From NCBI GenBank assembly GCA_016703765.1, contig JADJBL010000009.1, positions 1 to 64,000 on the forward strand: a DNA stretch of 64,000 bases, read 5' to 3'. The notes under the pieces are model-generated. The model worked only from the letters and a program-made list of their open reading frames with translations. It did not search any database and was not told where the DNA came from. The stretch comes from Saprospirales bacterium. GTDB lineage: Bacteria; Bacteroidota; Bacteroidia; Chitinophagales; Saprospiraceae. Of this stretch, positions 41,525 through 50,603 are shown piece after piece. A program made the translations under genes and the position numbers. Position 1 is the first letter of the stretch. Each line of letters opens with the position of its first letter.

Positions 41525-44218
41525 TCAACACCCTGAAATCATCATACCTGCATCTTCCGTCTTCATCTCCAGCAGGTCCATGATGCGGGGGTCGTCCTGG
41601 TATTCGAGCTCGAGGTCGGGCAGGGTAGGGGTGCAGCGCACTTCGACGGCGCCATGGGATAGCTGCTCCATGCGCCAGCGGTAGGTTTCCTCCATCCTCT
41701 TCCAGATTCGGCGGTTGACTTCCTTGGGGTCGCTTTGCGGTGCGATCGGGATGATCTCTTTGAAAGCGTGGGTGGTCCGGGACAGGAGCTTGCCGCGGCT
41801 GATGATAAAATAGGAGGTGTGGGCCCAGTCCTGCAAGTCGCAGACCAGGTGGGCGTAAAGCGCCAACTGCAAATCTTCTTCGTTCCGGATGCTTTGCTCC
41901 CGGTAGCTCAGGCCCCGCCACTTCAGGTCGATGACCGCTTTTTCCGATTCTCCGCGTTGCAGGACCAGGTCGGCGATGCCCTTCACCCGGGTGCCGGCAA
42001 AATCGCCTTCCACCGCCAGCTCGCTGCCGGCGACGGTCCAGGCGTTGTTTCGTATATGGGTCAGCAGAGTCCAGGCTGCGTAGTGTAATTGCTTGAGAAA
42101 ACCGACCCGCTCCGGCTCCCTGCCGTAAAGCAGTAATACCGACCCTTCTTTGAGAAAAAGATCCTGCGCCGTTTCGTCCACCCAATTGGCTAGTTGGGGA
42201 CGGGTCCAGTCGTAGAAAGGTTCGTGGAAGAGTTTTTCAAACACGCGATGCGCCAGATTGCCCATCAGGGTTTCATCGGGAACGATACTGAGGATGGACG
42301 ACTTTTTCAGTTTGAGCTTGTATTGGAATACCCACTGGTAGGGATAGTAAAACAGCGAATTAAGGCTGCTGAAGGTCTCGTTTTCCCGTTCCGCCAGTTG
42401 CAGGAGGCCGGGCGCCTCGATGAAAGGCTGGGGCCGGCCCAGGCGGCGGTATGCGAGTGGAACGGAAACAGGGAGGTTAAACGCCTGGCCGGGTAATTGG
42501 ACCGACTCGCCCGGGTTCAGGTGGCAGCGAAGGACGCCGGGGTTGGAAAAGCAGGCCTCCAGATCGCCCATCAGGGGGTGTGGGTTGGTGGCCTCGCCCC
42601 GCAGGGTTTCGGGGATGACCAGAATCAGCCGCTTTCCGGTTTTGAGCACGGGCTGGATACGCTGCCAAAGCAGTCGTTGGTTTTGGACCGAAGGGAGTTC
42701 GGGTTTTACGCCGATGGACTCCAGGAATTGCCTTTCCTGCGGATACCATCGGGAAAAAAACTGCACCGGATCGGGGTCGACGAAATTCCACCAGACCAGG
42801 TCCCCGACCGGGTCGAGGAATGCGCCGGGCTGGTGTACGTAGGGCAGTCGACCCAGTTCGGACTCCTGAAACACGACGGGCGAGGGCTCGTAGATCGTGC
42901 GGACAATGCGCTCCAGTTCGAGCTGGCTGAGGGTTTCCTCGGGCAGGGCGGAGAGGAGCTGGGCGATCCGTTTGGCCTGTTCGCTGAGCACCAGGAGGGA
43001 GTTGCCCTTTCCGGCGTCGAAAGCCTGGTAGGCCCAAAACCGCACTTTTTCAAATAACTGAATTGCCTCTTCCACGGGTATGGCTTGTCCTATCGGGTAT
43101 CGCCTGCGGGCAAACCAGAAACGGTATTGTTCGTTGGCTTCGTCGTAGGCCCCCGGGCGGTTGGTCCTCAGTTCGTCGAAATACCGGGCGATGGCGCGGT
43201 TCCAGTCGTCGCCCTGGATGCCGGGCGATTGCGACATCTGGGTAGCGATCACGTGGGCCAGGTCGTCGGGCAGGGGTTTGAGGGGCAGGGAAACGAATTC
43301 AAGTATCTTATAAGGATCTACCGGCGACCAGAGAAAGGCCGGGACCAGCTTGAGGATTTGAAGGCTTGGCCGCGCCAGGGATGCAGATTGAATGCCCAGG
43401 CTGGGCAAGCCTTCCTGAATGAGCGCCGCATCGATCGACCGGTTCTTTTCGGGGATCAGGAGGGCGGGTTTGAAGGAGGGGTTTTGCCGAAGCAATTGCG
43501 CGAAGTATTCCGCTCCGTCCAGGCTGCTCTGGCAGGAAAGCAGGATCAGGGAACCGTCGCCGAGGGCAGCTGTTTTTTCGCGCTTCCCGTTTCCCCGTTC
43601 CAGCAAGGCCCTGCGGAAAACGCCCAGGTCGCCGTCGGGGTTTGGGGAAGGAGGATTGTATTCACCCAAAACGAAGGGGCCGTTTGCTGTAGCGGAAAGC
43701 GCCTCGATCAAGCGCTGGATCGGTCGGGATAACAGGTGGATCGGTTCGAGGTATTTGAACTCGCGGATGGAGTGTCCTATGGCCGGAAGCAACTGAATGA
43801 CTGCTTCGAGGCGATCGGCAAAGCCGGGCAGGGCGGCGGCAGATGAGCTCTTCCGGAGGTTTTCCAGGTCTTTCAAAGCCTCCAGGCGCGGAGGCATGCC
43901 CGGATGAGGGTGGAAATCCCAGCCCGCCGACAGCAATTCATCCCGCCGATCGAGCAGGTCGGAGGCGGTGGCAAACTGGTCGGCCAGGAAAGAGGAGGCG
44001 AAAAAGGCGTCGGGGTGGTCTTCGAGGTATTGCCGGATGATCTGGCGATAGGCTTCCAGACGGAGGTATTCGTCGTCGTTGGGGTGTCCGCTCAGGCCGA
44101 GTGCAGATTCGAGCAGGAACAGGAGGCCCTGGGGGCCAACCCGGTGAATGCCCGCTTCGGCGGCAGCTTCCCGGTGCATGCTTCCGCCATCCAGATTGGA
44201 ACCGAAAAATACTATCAT
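41525..44218 (-). CDS. AddB-like PD-(D/E)XK nuclease (inactive-helicase type)
   Basis: 897 aa. The C-terminal about 270 residues form a PD-(D/E)XK nuclease: a FSSLNSLFYYPYQWVFQYKLK entry, AHRVFEKLFHEPF (His of the motif), GTRVKGIADLVL (Asp), AVIDLKWRGLSY (D-x-K equivalent), and QLALYAHLV. The N-terminal two thirds look like an UvrD-like domain with no Walker A, as in AddB. It probably processes double-strand breaks with an AddA-type helicase-nuclease, which is not in the window. ATG start. Adjacent to the START-like gene with a 6-bp gap. Confidence 0.8.
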   Translation of the reverse strand: MIVFFGSNLDGGSMHREAAAEAGIHRVGPQGLLFLLESALGLSGHPNDDEYLRLEAYRQIIRQYLEDHPDAFFASSFLADQFATASDLLDRRDELLSAGWDFHPHPGMPPRLEALKDLENLRKSSSAAALPGFADRLEAVIQLLPAIGHSIREFKYLEPIHLLSRPIQRLIEALSATANGPFVLGEYNPPSPNPDGDLGVFRRALLERGNGKREKTAALGDGSLILLSCQSSLDGAEYFAQLLRQNPSFKPALLIPEKNRSIDAALIQEGLPSLGIQSASLARPSLQILKLVPAFLWSPVDPYKILEFVSLPLKPLPDDLAHVIATQMSQSPGIQGDDWNRAIARYFDELRTNRPGAYDEANEQYRFWFARRRYPIGQAIPVEEAIQLFEKVRFWAYQAFDAGKGNSLLVLSEQAKRIAQLLSALPEETLSQLELERIVRTIYEPSPVVFQESELGRLPYVHQPGAFLDPVGDLVWWNFVDPDPVQFFSRWYPQERQFLESIGVKPELPSVQNQRLLWQRIQPVLKTGKRLILVIPETLRGEATNPHPLMGDLEACFSNPGVLRCHLNPGESVQLPGQAFNLPVSVPLAYRRLGRPQPFIEAPGLLQLAERENETFSSLNSLFYYPYQWVFQYKLKLKKSSILSIVPDETLMGNLAHRVFEKLFHEPFYDWTRPQLANWVDETAQDLFLKEGSVLLLYGREPERVGFLKQLHYAAWTLLTHIRNNAWTVAGSELAVEGDFAGTRVKGIADLVLQRGESEKAVIDLKWRGLSYREQSIRNEEDLQLALYAHLVCDLQDWAHTSYFIISRGKLLSRTTHAFKEIIPIAPQSDPKEVNRRIWKRMEETYRWRMEQLSHGAVEVRCTPTLPDLELEYQDDPRIMDLLEMKTEDAGMMISGC

Positions 44219-44224
44219 GTCGAG

Positions 44225-44605
44225 TTAAGCGTCGCCCGTCTCCTTCCGAAGATTGCGCATCTGGCTCTCCCAGAGGCTCATATAGTCGTCCACCTCGTCC
44301 GAATCACAGAAATCGGTGATATCCAGTATGGTCTCTCCCGTAACCGGGGAGGAGGAAAGACGGAATTCGAGGAACTCGCCCTCGTCCTTGTCGACCCATT
44401 CGAATCGGACCTTTTCCTCTTCGATGTCCTCGGTGAGGTTTGCGGTTTCTATCGATTCATTCCAGGAAAAGGCGTACTCTATCCCGTTGATATCCACAGC
44501 ATCACAGAACCAACGAACCAGACAGGCGGGAGCTGTAAGGAAATTGTAAATGATGGTCGGGGATGCCCGAAAAATAAACTCCAGCTCGATCTTCTTGCGT
44601 TCCAT
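44225..44605 (-). CDS. START-like domain protein
   Basis: 126 aa. START/SRPBCC-like fold: ELEFIFRASPTIIYNFLTAPACLVRWFCDAVDINGIEYAFSWN, then FEWVDKDEGEFLEFRLSSSPVTGETILDITDF (shorter cores quoted here are FIFRASPTIIYNFLTAP and FLEFRL). Such proteins usually bind a hydrophobic ligand; the Bacteroidota type is a highly conserved small protein of unknown role. ATG start. It likely forms an operon with the AddB-like gene and sits divergent from the sigma-factor gene. Confidence 0.85.
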   Translation of the reverse strand: MERKKIELEFIFRASPTIIYNFLTAPACLVRWFCDAVDINGIEYAFSWNESIETANLTEDIEEEKVRFEWVDKDEGEFLEFRLSSSPVTGETILDITDFCDSDEVDDYMSLWESQMRNLRKETGDA

Positions 44606-44708
44606 GCCGGGGAAGGGTTTTGATAAGTCCCGCTTTCTTGGCCACTGCCCCGCAATAAAGAATAAAATTCCGATTTATCCAAATAGAATAATTCATTGCG
44701 GACACATA

Positions 44709-44739
44709 TTGACACCAAGGTCGTATTGGATTACCTTTG
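44709..44739 (+). promoter_or_regulatory. Bacteroidota promoter upstream of rpoD
   Basis: TTG (44709-44711), 20-bp spacer, TACCTTTG (44732-44739), about 120 bp before the ATG, implying a 5' UTR of roughly 110 nt. The 44606-44858 gap shows nothing else recognisable. Confidence 0.7.
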
Positions 44740-44858
44740 CATCGCTAAAAAGGGAGTAGACTTACCAACAAATTTCGTCCCATCTACAGATTCTCTCCAA
44801 ACTCAAGCCGCCTTTGAGTTGTTAACTATTGTTCAGTACACTAAAATTACGCCTCTGC

Positions 44859-45728
44859 ATGAGACAACTGAAGATCACAAAATCCATTACCAACCGTGAA
44901 AGCCAGTCGCTGGAAAAGTATTTGCAGGAAATTGGAAAAGTGGATTTGCTTACCCCGGAAGAGGAAGTAGAACTTGCCAAACGAATCAAACAAGGAGACC
45001 AGGTAGCCCTGGAAAAATTGACTAAAGCCAACCTCCGTTTTGTCGTCTCCGTCGCCAAACAATACCAAAACCAAGGCTTGTCGCTCAGCGACCTGATCAA
45101 CGAAGGCAACCTCGGCCTGATCAAAGCCGCCCAACGCTTCGACGAAACCCGCGGATTTAAATTTATCTCCTACGCAGTATGGTGGATCCGCCAGTCCATC
45201 CTCCAGGCACTGGCCGAACAGTCCCGCATCGTCCGCCTGCCCCTCAATAAGGTAGGCTCTTTGAATAAGATCAACAAAGCATTTTCGGAACTGGAGCAGG
45301 AGTTCGAACGCGAGCCCTCCCCCGAGGAACTGGCAGAAATGCTGGAGATCCCCACCGAAGAAGTGGAGACCACCCTCGGTGTTGCCGCCCGCCACGTATC
45401 GATGGACGCCCCGTTCGTAGAAGGGGAGGACAACTCCCTGCTCGACGTCCTCGAAAACAGCGCCACCCCCGGCACCGATGAACCCCTGGAATACCAGGAG
45501 TCCCTGCGCCGCGAGATCGAGCGCTCGCTCAGCACGCTCACCGACCGTCAGTGCGACGTCATCAAGCTGTATTTCGGCATTGGCGTCGAACACCCGATGT
45601 CGCTCGAAGACATTGGCGACAAATTTGGACTGACCCGCGAGCGCGTTCGCCAGATCAAAGACAAAGCCATTAATAAACTGCGCTCGGCAAACCGCAGCAA
45701 GCTGCTGAAGCATTACCTGGGCGCCTGA
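44859..45728 (+). CDS. rpoD: primary RNA polymerase sigma factor (SigA/RpoD)
   Basis: 289 aa from ATG 44859. N-terminus [20 protein letters not shown] is that of Bacteroidota primary sigma factors, which lack region 1.1. Regions 1.2-2.4 ([63 protein letters not shown]), region 3 and region 4 ([43 protein letters not shown]) are all present. It recruits RNA polymerase to the TTTG/TAnnTTTG promoters seen in this window. Upstream in-frame residues from 44829 are not conserved. Confidence 0.97.
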   Translation: MRQLKITKSITNRESQSLEKYLQEIGKVDLLTPEEEVELAKRIKQGDQVALEKLTKANLRFVVSVAKQYQNQGLSLSDLINEGNLGLIKAAQRFDETRGFKFISYAVWWIRQSILQALAEQSRIVRLPLNKVGSLNKINKAFSELEQEFEREPSPEELAEMLEIPTEEVETTLGVAARHVSMDAPFVEGEDNSLLDVLENSATPGTDEPLEYQESLRREIERSLSTLTDRQCDVIKLYFGIGVEHPMSLEDIGDKFGLTRERVRQIKDKAINKLRSANRSKLLKHYLGA

Positions 45729-45778
45729 TCCACAGCCCCGCATGAAGGCAAACTTTACAAAGAAAAAACCGCTCCTGG

Positions 45779-47395
45779 ATGGTGTGGATACCCCTCTCGC
45801 TGGCTCTTATGCTGGCCACGGGCATCGCCATCGGTATGCAATTGCAATCCAGAGGCCCCGCGTTTCTCCTCAGTCCCGAAGAGGCTCTTTCCACCGAAGG
45901 GGCCCGCCATGGAAAACTGGAGGAACTGCTCCGCTATATCGAGGCCAAATACGTCGATTCGGTCGACCGCGAGGAATTGATCCGCACGGCGATCGACCAC
46001 ATGCTCGAAAACCTGGACCCGCATTCCACCTATCTCTCGGCCGAACGAGTTATTGAGGAGGAGGAAAAGCTCGACGGCAATTTCGAGGGGATCGGCATCG
46101 AGTTCATGATCCTCGACGACACGATCCGCGTCGTGTTGCCGGTCGCCAACGGCCCTTCGGCCAAAGCCGGAATATTGGCAGGCGATAACATCATCACCAT
46201 CGGAGATTCGCTGGTTTCCGGGGTCAACATGGAAACCGAGGAGATTATGCGCAGATTCCGGGGGCCGAAAGACAGCGAGATCCGGGTCGGCGTCCTGCGG
46301 CACGGAGAGAAAAAACTCCGGCAGATCAGCCTCCTGCGCGATATGATCCCGGTGGAAAGCGTGGACGCGGCCTATATGATCGAGCCGGGTATCGGCTATA
46401 TCCGCATCAACCGCTTTAGCGCCACCACCGCGCAGGAATTTAATACCCACATGAAGGAAATGGTCGGGGAACAACAATTGAAAGACCTCATCCTCGACCT
46501 GCGCCAGAATCCGGGCGGATACCTTCGGGCCGCCACGGAGATCCTCAGCCAGTTTTTTACGGAAAAAGATAAATTGCTCGTCTATACCCAGGGAAGGACC
46601 TCCCAGCGGCAGGATTACGAAACGTCCGGACGCGTGCTGGTCGACATCCGCAACGTAGTGGTGCTCATCGACGAGGGCTCCGCTTCCGCCAGCGAGATTC
46701 TTGCCGGCGCCATTCAGGACAACGACCGGGGCCTCATCCTGGGACGCCGCTCCTACGGCAAGGGCCTGGTCCAGGAACAATACCAGCTCAGCGATGGCTC
46801 GGCCATCCGGCTCACTGTCGCCCGATACTACATCCCCTCCGGGCGCTCGATCCAGAAACCATACGACGACCGCGTTGCCTACGAGCACGATCTGGAAGAC
46901 CGCCTTCAAAACGGAGAGCTATTCATCAAAGACAGCCTTCCCGACACCGATACCCTGCCTTTTTATACCCTGAGCGGAAGAAAAGTGTACGGCGGGGGAG
47001 GAATCTATCCCGATGTGTTCGTTCCACTCGATACCACGTATCAAAACCAGGCGGTGTTTCAGCTTCAGGCTCAGATTCCCGCCTTTGTTTTTACCCGCTT
47101 TCATCAGTTCCGCGAAAAATATAAGGGCCTTAGCCTGGACCAGTTCCGCCGCCAGTTCGATGGCGGAGACGAGTTGTTGGACGATCTGATCCGTTATGCG
47201 ATCCAAAAAGGCTCGGAGCTCGATCCGGAGGAAGCCCGAAAGGTTAAAACGCAGGCGCTCCAATTGCTGAAATCCCGCATCGCCAAGCAACTATATGGCA
47301 ACGAAAGCCTCTACGTCGTCCTCAACGAACGGGACCGGGATGTGCTGAAAGCGTTGGAGGAAATAAAAAAGCCCGGGCCTTTGGCAAGACAGTAG
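45779..47395 (+). CDS. S41-family carboxy-terminal processing protease (CtpA-like)
   Basis: 538 aa. N-terminal membrane anchor (VWIPLSLALMLATGIAIGMQ), a PDZ domain (about 75-170; GIGIEFMILDDTIRVVLPVANGPSAKAGI), then the S41 domain with catalytic Ser-Lys segments DEGSASASEILAGAIQD and GRRSYGKGLVQEQYQL, and a C-terminal extension. Periplasmic tail-specific proteolysis is the family role. ATG 45779 gives a charged-poor start; an alternative ATG at 45742 (MKANFTKKKP) lies in another frame and would join if one A of the six-A run were removed, giving a more typical basic N-terminus. Downstream of rpoD by about 50 bp. Confidence 0.9.
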   Translation: MVWIPLSLALMLATGIAIGMQLQSRGPAFLLSPEEALSTEGARHGKLEELLRYIEAKYVDSVDREELIRTAIDHMLENLDPHSTYLSAERVIEEEEKLDGNFEGIGIEFMILDDTIRVVLPVANGPSAKAGILAGDNIITIGDSLVSGVNMETEEIMRRFRGPKDSEIRVGVLRHGEKKLRQISLLRDMIPVESVDAAYMIEPGIGYIRINRFSATTAQEFNTHMKEMVGEQQLKDLILDLRQNPGGYLRAATEILSQFFTEKDKLLVYTQGRTSQRQDYETSGRVLVDIRNVVVLIDEGSASASEILAGAIQDNDRGLILGRRSYGKGLVQEQYQLSDGSAIRLTVARYYIPSGRSIQKPYDDRVAYEHDLEDRLQNGELFIKDSLPDTDTLPFYTLSGRKVYGGGGIYPDVFVPLDTTYQNQAVFQLQAQIPAFVFTRFHQFREKYKGLSLDQFRRQFDGGDELLDDLIRYAIQKGSELDPEEARKVKTQALQLLKSRIAKQLYGNESLYVVLNERDRDVLKALEEIKKPGPLARQ

Positions 47396-47399
47396 AGGT

Positions 47400-47474
47400 G
47401 GGTTTAGAAAGTTTAGGAGGTTTAGGAAGTTTAGAAAAAACTAAACCTCCTAAACCTCCTAAACATTTTAAACT
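47400..47474. repeat. inverted tandem-repeat element, GGTTTAGAA family
   Basis: GGTTTAGAA-AGTTTAGGA-GGTTTAGGA-AGTTTAG, AAAAAA loop, CTAAACCTC units. It fills the convergent gap between the S41 and TsaC stops and could act as a two-way terminator here. Confidence 0.85.
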
Positions 47475-47489
47475 GCTTCAAAGCAGCCA

Positions 47490-48083
47490 CTAGTCTCTAA
47501 GAAACTCCAGCTCCTCCTGCTCATCGAGCCTGGCGATGACGGAGAGATCTTCGAAGTGCCGTTCCTTCTGGCGGTGCTTGGCCACCCAATCGACTCCCGA
47601 GAGAATATCCGATTGAATTTCCCCGAAATGGCGCGGAACCTGACCGGGTTCGCGGTAGGCGGTGGTAGCGACCACCGGTTTGCCGAGGGCCTGGATGAAG
47701 CCGCGGCAATAATCGTCCTGCACTACCCGGATGGCGACAGTACCGTCGGGCGCGATCAGTTCTTTGGGCAGCTGGCGGGGCTCCTCGTAGATGACGGTCA
47801 GCGGCCGGTTGTGGAAATACAGCAGGGTTTCGATCCGTGGATGGACGTGGCCGACATACTCCTTGAGCATATCGACGGAGTCGACCAGGATGATAAAAGG
47901 ATGTTGGGGAGTTCTGTTCTTGAGGGTGTAAAGGCGCCGGATAGAGGCGGGTTGTGTGGCATCGCAGCCAATTGCCCAAACCGTGTCGGAGGGGAAAAGC
48001 ACCAGACCTCCGGATTGAAGGGTTTTAAGGAAGTCCTGTAGTTCTGCACTTCGCAGGGTGGACGTGTAGTTGTTTAATACCAT
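47490..48083 (-). CDS. tsaC: threonylcarbamoyl-AMP synthase (TsaC/Sua5/YrdC family)
   Basis: 197 aa. YrdC fold: ALQSGGLVLFPSDTVWAIGCDA near the N-terminus (start GGLVLFPSDTVWAIGCDA), KNRTPQHPFIILV (the K-R-x-x-x-P nucleotide-binding loop of the family), and VAIRVVQDD with VATTAYREPG. Makes threonylcarbamoyl-AMP for the t6A37 modification of ANN-decoding tRNAs. Short C-terminus, so TsaC-type, no Sua5 domain. ATG start. Convergent with the S41 gene. Confidence 0.9.
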   Translation of the reverse strand: MVLNNYTSTLRSAELQDFLKTLQSGGLVLFPSDTVWAIGCDATQPASIRRLYTLKNRTPQHPFIILVDSVDMLKEYVGHVHPRIETLLYFHNRPLTVIYEEPRQLPKELIAPDGTVAIRVVQDDYCRGFIQALGKPVVATTAYREPGQVPRHFGEIQSDILSGVDWVAKHRQKERHFEDLSVIARLDEQEELEFLRD

Positions 48084-48247
48084 TTTTTATTGGTTTTAAA
48101 AGACGTATCGCGCCTGCGGCGGGGTACGCCCTTTAATATAGTGCGCAAAAATTAGATGGCAGTTGTATTTGAATCGCTGCCTGAAGAAATAAATTTTGAC
48201 GGATTGACGACGAAACAGCTGGGGATTTTCATCGTTCTTTGTTTATA

Positions 48248-48284
48248 ATCCCATTCAATCCCTCAACCCCATTCAATCCCATAA
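48248..48284. repeat. short tandem repeat CATTCAATCC-type
   Basis: CCCATTCAATCCCTCAACCCCATTCAATCCC: 9-bp units in single orientation, 45 bp before the ATG of the PKD/CHU_C gene. The rest of the 48084-48328 gap holds nothing I recognise. Confidence 0.5.
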
Positions 48285-48328
48285 GCAAATTAAGGTCATC
48301 TTTATTCTATCATAGAATTCAATTCCCT

Positions 48329-50555
48329 ATGCGCTTACTTTTACTGCTAATTGCCTTGCTAACCCTGAGTCCCGCCTGGGCAGCGCATATTATTGGAGGG
48401 GAATTCAGCTATGAATGCCTGGGCGGCGGAAACTACCGCTTTACCTTGCGCCTTTACCGCGACTGCGCGGGAGGAGGGGCCCTGTTCGATGGCGCTCCCG
48501 GCGCTCCTTTCGATGCCACGGTGAGCATTTTCAATGGAAATTCCAACAACCCGACCAATATTACCCTGGGCACCCCTGTGGTGACGAACATCCCCCCGGA
48601 GATCAGCAACCCCTGCCTGGTCGTGCCTCCGGGCGTATGCGTGCAAGAGGGCGTGTACACCTTTACCAGAAACCTGCCGCTCAGCAACCAGTCCTACCAC
48701 ATCACCTACCAACGTTGCTGCCGCAACAACTCCATCACCAATATCGTAGACCCCGGGAACGTGGGCGCAACCTATACCATCGAACTGACTGCGCTGGCGC
48801 AGACCGTTTGCAACAACAGCCCTTCGTTCAACAAAGTGCCGCCCATCATCATTTGCGCGGGGGAAGACATCAACTACGATTTTTCGGCATCCGATTCGGA
48901 CGGCGACCAATTGCAGTATTCCCTTTGCACGCCATTTCAGGGCGGCGGCACCAACCAGACGCAGTGGTCGCTTCCCAACGGCGTGGCGCCCAATCCCGAT
49001 CTGCCTCCGCCCTACATCCCGATTTTATTCCTTCCTACCTACTCCGCCGCAAACCCCATGGGTGGCTCGCCTCAGGTGAGCATCGACATGAATACAGGCC
49101 TCATTTCGGGCGTGCCCATGATACAGGGGCAGTTTGTGGTGGGCGTCTGTGTGTCGGAATACCGCAACGGGCAATTGCTCAGCGTGAGCAGGAGGGATTT
49201 CCAGTTCAACGTGGCCAACTGCGAACCCACAGTGGTGGCGGATATTTTGGAAGACGCGATCATCAACGGGGATGATTTTCTGGTGGTCTCCTGCGGAGAA
49301 AATACGGTCAATTTTGTGAATGAAAGCTACCAGCAGCAATTCATCGACGTATCCGAGTGGAATTTTGACATCAACGGTGTCACCGAACAGTTCGACGAGT
49401 GGAATGCCACCGTGGTCTTTCCGGGCGTGGGCACCTATACCGGGAAACTGATGCTCAACCCGGGCACGGTTTGCGCCGATACGGCGGACATCTTCGTGAC
49501 CATCTACCCGGAGATCTTCTCGGATTTTTCATTTGTATACGATACCTGCGACGCCGGCCCGGTCAGTTTTACAGACCAGTCTTTTTCCAACGCAGGCCCG
49601 GGTACCATCACCGATTGGGACTGGGACTTCGACGACGGCTTCGGCTCTGCGGTGAAAGATCCCGATCACCTCTACGTCATTCCGGGCACTTTTGACGTCA
49701 GCCTCGTGGTCACGGACGTCAACTCCTGCTCCGATACATCTGTGTATGCCTTGCCGTATTACCCGGTTCCCGACCTCATCGTGGTGGCGCCCAGCGAGTT
49801 CGTCGGCTGCGAGCCCGCGCTGATTACCTTCAACAATCTTTCTTTCCCCATCGATGAGTCCTATAATATAGTCTGGGATTTCGGCGACGGAAACTTCGGG
49901 ACAGGGGTGAGCCCGACGCACGAATACACCGCGGAGGGCGTGTACACCGTGCTATTGAGCATTACCTCTCCGATCGGCTGTTTCAAGGATACGATATTTC
50001 CCGATTTGATCGAGGTGTTGCCATCGCCGGTGGCGGGGTTTACATTTTCTCCGAAAAAGGTGAGCAACCTGGAGCCCACGGTCACCTTTACGGATCAATC
50101 GCAGGAGGCGGCCAGCTGGCGCTGGGACTTTTCGGGCATTGGCTTTTCGCTACAACCCAATCCGGTGTACACTTTTCCCGATACCGGCGTGCAGGTGGTC
50201 ACCCAGATCGTCACACATATCAGCGGGTGCAGGGATACGGCCGTCCAGGTGATCGATGTGGAGCCCCAGGTGCGGTATTTCCTGCCCAACGCCTTTTCGC
50301 CGAATAGCGATGGCATCAACGACACCTTCCGGGGGGAAGGGGTGATGGAAGGGGCCCTGAATTTTCAATTCCAGATCTGGAATCGCTACGGGGAATTGGT
50401 CTTCGAGACCGGCGACCCCTACCAGAGTTGGAACGGCAGAAAATACAATACGGGGAGATCCCTCTCCCTCCGGAGTATATGTTGTGGTGGTTTCCTACCT
50501 GACGCCCCGAAACCAGCCGGTACGGCTGAACGGCTTCGCGGTGCTTTTGAATTAG
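48329..50555 (+). CDS. large secreted PKD-repeat protein with CHU_C (gliding-associated) C-terminal domain, paralogue 1
   Basis: About 740 aa. Signal peptide (MRLLLLLIALLTLSPAWA), N-terminal module AAHIIGGEFSYECLGGGNYRF with a long Cys-rich domain (YQRCCRNNSI; SFCNNSP pattern), several PKD-like domains (WDWDFDDGFG; NIVWDFGDGNFGTG; WRWDFSGIGF), and a CHU_C domain starting FLPNAFSPNSDGINDTFRG. CHU_C proteins are surface adhesins or matrix proteins handled by T9SS. The reading frame fails inside the last 35 residues: removing one G from ACGGGGAGATCC gives GVYVVVVSYLTPRNQPVRLNGFAVLLN and a stop at 50553-50555. As sequenced the frame continues to 50764 with an unrelated tail. Confidence 0.82.
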
Positions 50556-50603
50556 GAACCGGTTTTATTCGTAACTTTCCAGGATCAAAACCCCCGGACG
50601 CCT

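Noticed and set aside
44740-44858. Riboswitch or structured leader in the long rpoD 5' UTR
   Set aside because: I found no strong stem arrangement or known motif; length alone is not evidence.
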